This document shows, one piece after another, positions 5,510 through 9,182 of a stretch of 9,182 nucleotides of DNA. The first letter of the stretch is position 1, and each line of letters begins with the position of its first letter. Source of the stretch: Candidatus Sumerlaeota bacterium (GTDB taxonomy: Bacteria > CG03 > SLGR01). The translations under genes and the position numbers were made by a program. Below the pieces are notes generated by a model. That model saw nothing but the letters and a program-made list of their open reading frames with translations. It did not search any database and was not told the origin of the DNA. The stretch spans positions 1-9,182 of the forward strand of contig SLGR01000127.1 of the NCBI GenBank assembly GCA_007136585.1, given 5' to 3'.

Positions 5510-7474
5510 AAAACAGCGGTTCTTCTGTTTTTTCTTTTATTATGGGGCGAAGCCCGTCCGGCGGAGTTTACCGATTATACCACTCTTCTCAACCAGAAGA
5601 TGGAAACAGAGAGCAGGCTGGAATCTCACCTGGGGGGGATTGTAGAGAGGGTAGCGGGTGAAAATAAATCCTCTGTTATAGTAAGCGTCCAGGTGAGCGA
5701 TCTGAGCCGGAGCCGCACGCTCACCGAAGAATGGCTTGAAAGTGAGAAAGAGAGCCGCCCGGCCCCGCCCCGCGATAGGGAGATACTTCCGGGGATTCCT
5801 TCCAGGAGCAGGGTTGAAGAGGCTCCCGAACCCCGGCCTGAGGAGAGGGCCGGCGGTAAGCGGGTTGAGGATATTGTCACTCTTCCCTCTGAGTTCATAA
5901 GAGGGGTGAGGGTAAGCCTTATACTTGACCGCGGTGTTCCCGAAGAGGTAGTGGCCACTGTTGAGGGTATAGTCAGGGATATAGTAAATAACATAAGTCC
6001 GGCCGGGGAGAATACTATTGAGACCCGGCTTGTTGATTTTGCCGGAAGGAGCATAGATTTTCTCGGGTTTCTTTTTAACCCTTACTTTTACATTATATCC
6101 CTTATAGTAATTACCCTTATTATACTTGCAGTTTTTCTTTTCGGGCCTCTCAGGAGGTTTCTCTTTGCGGCTCTACAGACGCTAAAAGACTTAAAGGCCA
6201 TGAAATCCCAGACCGAATATACCGGCCCCGGGATGGGGGGCGGAGCCGGGCTCTCAGAGGGTGAGATGGACCTTGAAGAGGAGGAAGAGCTGAGCGGGGA
6301 TGAGGATGAAGAAGGCGAGGAGGGTGAAGAAGAGGAAGAAGATTCTGAAGAAGAACTTATCGCCGAAGGAGAAGGATTAGAAGAGGGGGATATAACAGAG
6401 GAAGAGGAGGAGTTCATTAAAATGACATATAAGCCGCTAAAGTTTCTTGAAGATAAAGACCTTAAGAAACTCGCGTACCTGGTGACTTTTGAAAAACCGG
6501 AGGTCGCGGCGCTTCTTATAGATTACCTTGAGCCCGCCAAGGGGGCAAAGGTAATGGCGGCGCTTCCCGCTGAGAAAAGGACGCCTGTAGCCAAGAGCAT
6601 AGTTAAGATGCAGAGGACCTCCAGGGAGATAATGCAGCATATTGACGAATTTCTCTCCAAAAAAATAGATTATGTCTCCGGGGGCGCGGATCAGCTTGTT
6701 TCAATGCTTGAGGTGATGAGCGAGGATGAGAGGGAGAGACTTCTCAATACGCTGACCGAGGATGATCCCGAGTTTGCCGAAAAGGTCAGAAGCAGGATTT
6801 TCAGCTTTGATGATATAGTGAACCTTGATGATGCTGCGGTTCAGATGATCATACAGGAGTTTGACGCCCAGGATCTCGGGGTTGCGCTTAAGACGGTTCC
6901 CGATGAGATAAAGCAGAAATTCATTAATAATATGAGCGAGGGAGCCGCTGCCCTTCTCAAGGAGGAGATAGAGTTCGGAAGAAATATCACAGAGGCCCAG
7001 ATGAAAGAGAAACAACTGGGTATAGTTAATAAGATAAAGGAGCTTCAGCGCAGGGGCGCCATTGAAGGTATAGCTGGTCCGGCCGGCGACGAACTCTGGG
7101 AAGAGGAACTGGGAGAAGAGGAGAAGGAAGGGGTCCTTGAAGGGATAATAAAGGCGGCCCAGGAGGCTCTCAGAAAGAAAGACGAGATGGAAGCTTCAGG
7201 TTCCCGGAATACTTCCGGCGCCGCTGATGATGAACTTGCTTTTGAAGAATATGAGAAAGGGTTAAACGCCTATAAACAGGAGGATTACGAAAAAGCCGTT
7301 GAGCATTTCAGCAGGTCCGCTGAGTACAATCCTTCGGTATGGCAGACCTATCAGTACCTTGGAACCTGCTATCTTGCCCTGGGGGAAGAGTCCGAAGCAA
7401 AGCGGGCTTACAGCAGGTCCCTTGAGCTTAACCCGTCCAATACGGAGCTTCAGGAATGGCTGGAGTCGCACTGA
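5504..7474 (+). CDS. FliF-FliG fusion: periplasmic FliF C-terminal-like domain, TM helix, acidic linker, FliG middle/C domains, TPRs
   Basis: The protein is 656 aa. Residues 1-20 are a signal peptide (MKKTAVLLFFLLLW...ARPA). Residues 22-70 (LNQKMETESRLESHLGGIVERVAGENKSSVIVSVQVSD in outline) and 131-180 (GVRVSLILDRGVPEEVVATVEGIVRDIV, then VDF) match the split C-terminal periplasmic domain of the MS-ring protein FliF. One TM helix follows (about 194-214), then a strongly acidic linker (about 255-303). FliG-middle homology runs about 310-390 (KFLEDKDLKKLAYL, then EKPEVAALLIDYL in place of EHPQ), then a GGxD-like SGGADQL (392-398). FliG-C covers 421-520 (IFSFDDIVNLDD, VALK, NNMSEGAAALLKEE). Two TPRs (about 578-650) end it. 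Absent are FliF TM1 and its first two ring domains, and FliG-N. In canonical flagella FliF is the MS ring and FliG the rotor surface driven by stators. The ATG overlaps the previous small frame (ATGA). I infer a non-flagellar rotor or scaffold; homology is by reading, not search. Confidence 0.85.
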   Translation: MKKTAVLLFFLLLWGEARPAEFTDYTTLLNQKMETESRLESHLGGIVERVAGENKSSVIVSVQVSDLSRSRTLTEEWLESEKESRPAPPRDREILPGIPSRSRVEEAPEPRPEERAGGKRVEDIVTLPSEFIRGVRVSLILDRGVPEEVVATVEGIVRDIVNNISPAGENTIETRLVDFAGRSIDFLGFLFNPYFYIISLIVITLIILAVFLFGPLRRFLFAALQTLKDLKAMKSQTEYTGPGMGGGAGLSEGEMDLEEEEELSGDEDEEGEEGEEEEEDSEEELIAEGEGLEEGDITEEEEEFIKMTYKPLKFLEDKDLKKLAYLVTFEKPEVAALLIDYLEPAKGAKVMAALPAEKRTPVAKSIVKMQRTSREIMQHIDEFLSKKIDYVSGGADQLVSMLEVMSEDERERLLNTLTEDDPEFAEKVRSRIFSFDDIVNLDDAAVQMIIQEFDAQDLGVALKTVPDEIKQKFINNMSEGAAALLKEEIEFGRNITEAQMKEKQLGIVNKIKELQRRGAIEGIAGPAGDELWEEELGEEEKEGVLEGIIKAAQEALRKKDEMEASGSRNTSGAADDELAFEEYEKGLNAYKQEDYEKAVEHFSRSAEYNPSVWQTYQYLGTCYLALGEESEAKRAYSRSLELNPSNTELQEWLESH

Positions 7475-7475
7475 T

Positions 7476-7510
7476 TTGAATTAAGGGGTTGAAAAACCCC
7501 GAAGCTTCAA
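7476..7510 (+). other. Intergenic hairpin after the fusion gene
   Basis: GGGGTT (7485-7490), loop GAAA, AACCCC (7495-7500) is a perfect 6-bp stem with a GNRA loop, starting 10 bases after the stop codon. TTGAA (7476-7480) and TTCAA (7506-7510) could add an outer stem. There is no T-run, so it is not a convincing terminator. It may tune or stabilise the operon mRNA. A palindrome CAATTATTAATTG (7508-7520) follows. Confidence 0.5.
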
Positions 7511-7550
7511 TTATTAATTGACAATTTGGAAATTTACGCAGAGCAGATTA

Positions 7551-9182
7551 ATGGACGAAAAAATAAACAGAAAAATTCCGGGACCGCCGCCGCCTCCTCT
7601 TAAGGGTAGAAAGGCCCCCGGCGTGCCGCCACCCCCTCCAGGGATAAAACCCCCAGGCCCTTTTCCGGGGGGGAATATCCCGTCTTTTACTTCTTCCGGA
7701 AGAAAAGAAGTTTCCCCCAGGAGCCGTGCTGCTGACGAGGAACTGGATGCGCTTGAATCCCGTCTCTCCAGGGAAAGACAGGAACTCCTTGCCCGGATTC
7801 AGGAGAAAGAGTCTCAGAATATACGGTTGCAGGAGAGTTTTCTTGAGAAGGAGAAAGAGGAGACAGAGCGGCGCAGGAGGGAACTTGATGACCTGAGGCG
7901 CAGGCTTGAGAATGAGTACTCAAACCGGGAGGAGAAGCTCCGGCAGGAGCGGCTCCAGTGGCAGCAGACGCTTGAGGAACTCAAAAACGAAAACAGAAAA
8001 AGGGAAGCCCTTGAGAAAACTCAGAACCTCATAAGAGAGCAGGCGACTGAGGAGGTGAGAAAAGAGGCTTTTGAGCAGGTTGAGAAACTGAAATCCGAAC
8101 TTGAGGAGGCAAAGAAACAGGTATACCAGGAGAGGGCCAGAAAAGAGGAAGAGGAGAAAAACTCTCTAAGAGTGGAGCAGTCCCTCAAGGAGGTCCTGCA
8201 CAGCGCGACAAGGAACCGTAAGGTTGAGGACCTGGAAAAAGAGAACACCCTGCTCAAGAAGGAAATAACGGAAATTGAAAAGGAGCTTATAGAGGAAAAA
8301 ACCCGGTGGGGGAGAAAGCTCCAGGAGAGCGAGAACTTAAGGGATAACCTCCGGCTTGATTTTCAGCACCGCATCTCGCAGAAGGAAAAAGAGTTTGAAA
8401 CAAAGGCGCAGGAGCTTCAGCGGGATAATTCGGAGCTCAGTAACCGTCTCTGGCAGTTAAAGAATGAGTTTGATACAAGGAAGAGCGTTTCACAGGAGCG
8501 CCTCAGGGACAGGGAGTATGAGAAAGAGAACCTGGCGGCCGAGTTTCAGAAAAACCTGAGCCAGAGAAAACTGGAGTTTCAGCAATCCCTTGCCGCTGCT
8601 GAGAAAGAGAGGGATTCGGCGTTAAGAGAGCTTGAAGAGGTAAGCTCAAAATACCAGGAGACCAGGGCGGAGCTTTCGGGGAGGATAAGCGTCCTTGAGA
8701 AAGAGAAGGATCTGGTTGAAAAGGAACTTGGGGCGAAACTCTCCGGGATACGCGAAAAATTAAACGAGAAGGAAACAGAACTTCTTTCCCTGAGGAAAGT
8801 TTACGAAGAGAAGATAAGAAGCCTGGAGAACGCTGCGGCGTCCTCGGAGATGCGGTTTAAGGAAAAGATAGCTTCCCTGGAACTTGAGAAAGAAAAAGAA
8901 GCTTCCCGGATAAGAGACCGGTTTACTGAAAACGCGGGTTCCCTGGAGAGGGAGGTATCCGAACTGCGGAAAGAGAAGAACGCCCTTAGGGCATCTTTGC
9001 AGGAACTTCAGGCGGAGAACCGGGAGCTTACCGAGGAGAGAAACCGCAGGGTCCGGGAATTTGAGGGTGAGCTTAAAAGGGAGAAAGAAAGGTATGAGCG
9101 CCTGACCCGGGAGGCCGAAGAGGAGTATCTATCCCGGATTGAGTCTCTCAAGGAATCAGCCGCCGCCTCTGAGGAAAAGATA
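7551..9182 (+). CDS. Proline-rich, long coiled-coil cytoplasmic protein (3' partial)
   Basis: The frame is open from the ATG at 7551 to the window edge (544 codons, no stop). Residues 10-39 are proline-rich, with two PPPPP runs (IPGPPPPPLKG and GVPPPPPGIKPPGP). From about residue 62 onward the sequence is almost pure heptad coiled coil, very rich in Glu, Lys, Arg, Gln and Leu, with repeated LEKEKE / ELEEVSSKYQE-like segments and few helix breakers. No signal peptide or TM segment is visible, so it should be cytoplasmic and filamentous. There is no good Shine-Dalgarno; ATG is still preferred over the only other in-frame start, TTG at 7518. The gap to the fusion gene is 76 bases, so co-transcription is likely. 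Long coiled-coil proteins act as polar or cytoskeletal scaffolds of motility machines elsewhere (for example AglZ in Myxococcus gliding). That is an analogy only, as no receiver domain is present here. Low-complexity composition would make database matches unspecific. Confidence 0.85.
   Translation, partial: MDEKINRKIPGPPPPPLKGRKAPGVPPPPPGIKPPGPFPGGNIPSFTSSGRKEVSPRSRAADEELDALESRLSRERQELLARIQEKESQNIRLQESFLEKEKEETERRRRELDDLRRRLENEYSNREEKLRQERLQWQQTLEELKNENRKREALEKTQNLIREQATEEVRKEAFEQVEKLKSELEEAKKQVYQERARKEEEEKNSLRVEQSLKEVLHSATRNRKVEDLEKENTLLKKEITEIEKELIEEKTRWGRKLQESENLRDNLRLDFQHRISQKEKEFETKAQELQRDNSELSNRLWQLKNEFDTRKSVSQERLRDREYEKENLAAEFQKNLSQRKLEFQQSLAAAEKERDSALRELEEVSSKYQETRAELSGRISVLEKEKDLVEKELGAKLSGIREKLNEKETELLSLRKVYEEKIRSLENAAASSEMRFKEKIASLELEKEKEASRIRDRFTENAGSLEREVSELRKEKNALRASLQELQAENRELTEERNRRVREFEGELKREKERYERLTREAEEEYLSRIESLKESAAASEEKI

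Noticed and set aside
6088-6417. A serine-rich open frame on the - strand
   Set aside because: It is the mirror of the Glu/Asp codons (GAG/GAA) of the acidic linker in the fusion gene, giving artificial serine runs.
7518-7523. TTGACA before the coiled-coil gene as a -35 box
   Set aside because: No acceptable -10 box lies 16-18 bases downstream (the 17-base position reads GAGCAG), so a promoter is not supported.

Overview
The window looks like a chromosomal segment of a diderm bacterium. All recognisable genes lie on the + strand, are tightly packed and share a codon style rich in ATA (Ile), AGG/AGA (Arg) and CTT (Leu). A secreted multidomain protein with a FlgD-like/type-A C-terminal sorting domain, next to a PorV/PorQ-family outer-membrane protein, is the kind of pairing found in the FCB group and in many uncultivated candidate phyla. 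I cannot name the phylum from this sequence alone.

Layout. (1) Bases 1-3329: the 3' part of a very large secreted protein. It has five copies of a repeat of about 170 residues (the first cut by the window edge), two fibronectin-III-like domains and a C-terminal sorting domain. (2) Bases 3330-3677: a regulatory leader with a sigma70-type promoter, a class-I cyclic-di-GMP (GEMM-I) riboswitch, a possible antiterminator strand and a rho-independent terminator ending 7 bases before the next start codon. (3) Bases 3678-5267: a PorV/PorQ-family barrel protein with C-terminal TPRs. (4) Bases 5267-5507: two possible small genes, coupled to their neighbours by TAATG and ATGA junctions, that end in related peptides (RKPVPxxxVNVxxGIFR). 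The same DNA holds an imperfect 55-bp direct repeat and long inverted repeats. (5) Bases 5504-7474: the most striking gene, a signal peptide plus FliF-like periplasmic domain, one transmembrane helix, a very acidic linker, FliG middle and C-terminal domains, and TPRs. This is a natural membrane-anchored FliF-FliG fusion outside any visible flagellar operon. (6) From base 7551 past the right edge: a proline-rich then almost wholly coiled-coil cytoplasmic protein.

How it may work together (inference). The genes from 3678 onward look like one c-di-GMP-responsive operon. It would encode an envelope apparatus: a PorV-like outer-membrane component with periplasmic TPRs, an inner-membrane protein presenting a FliG-type rotor surface to the cytoplasm, and a long cytoplasmic coiled-coil scaffold. 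The upstream sorting-domain protein is a plausible cargo or surface adhesin. A non-flagellar motor for surface motility or secretion, built on a FliG module and controlled by c-di-GMP, is the simplest unifying hypothesis. No stator (MotAB/ExbBD/GldLM type) lies in the window.
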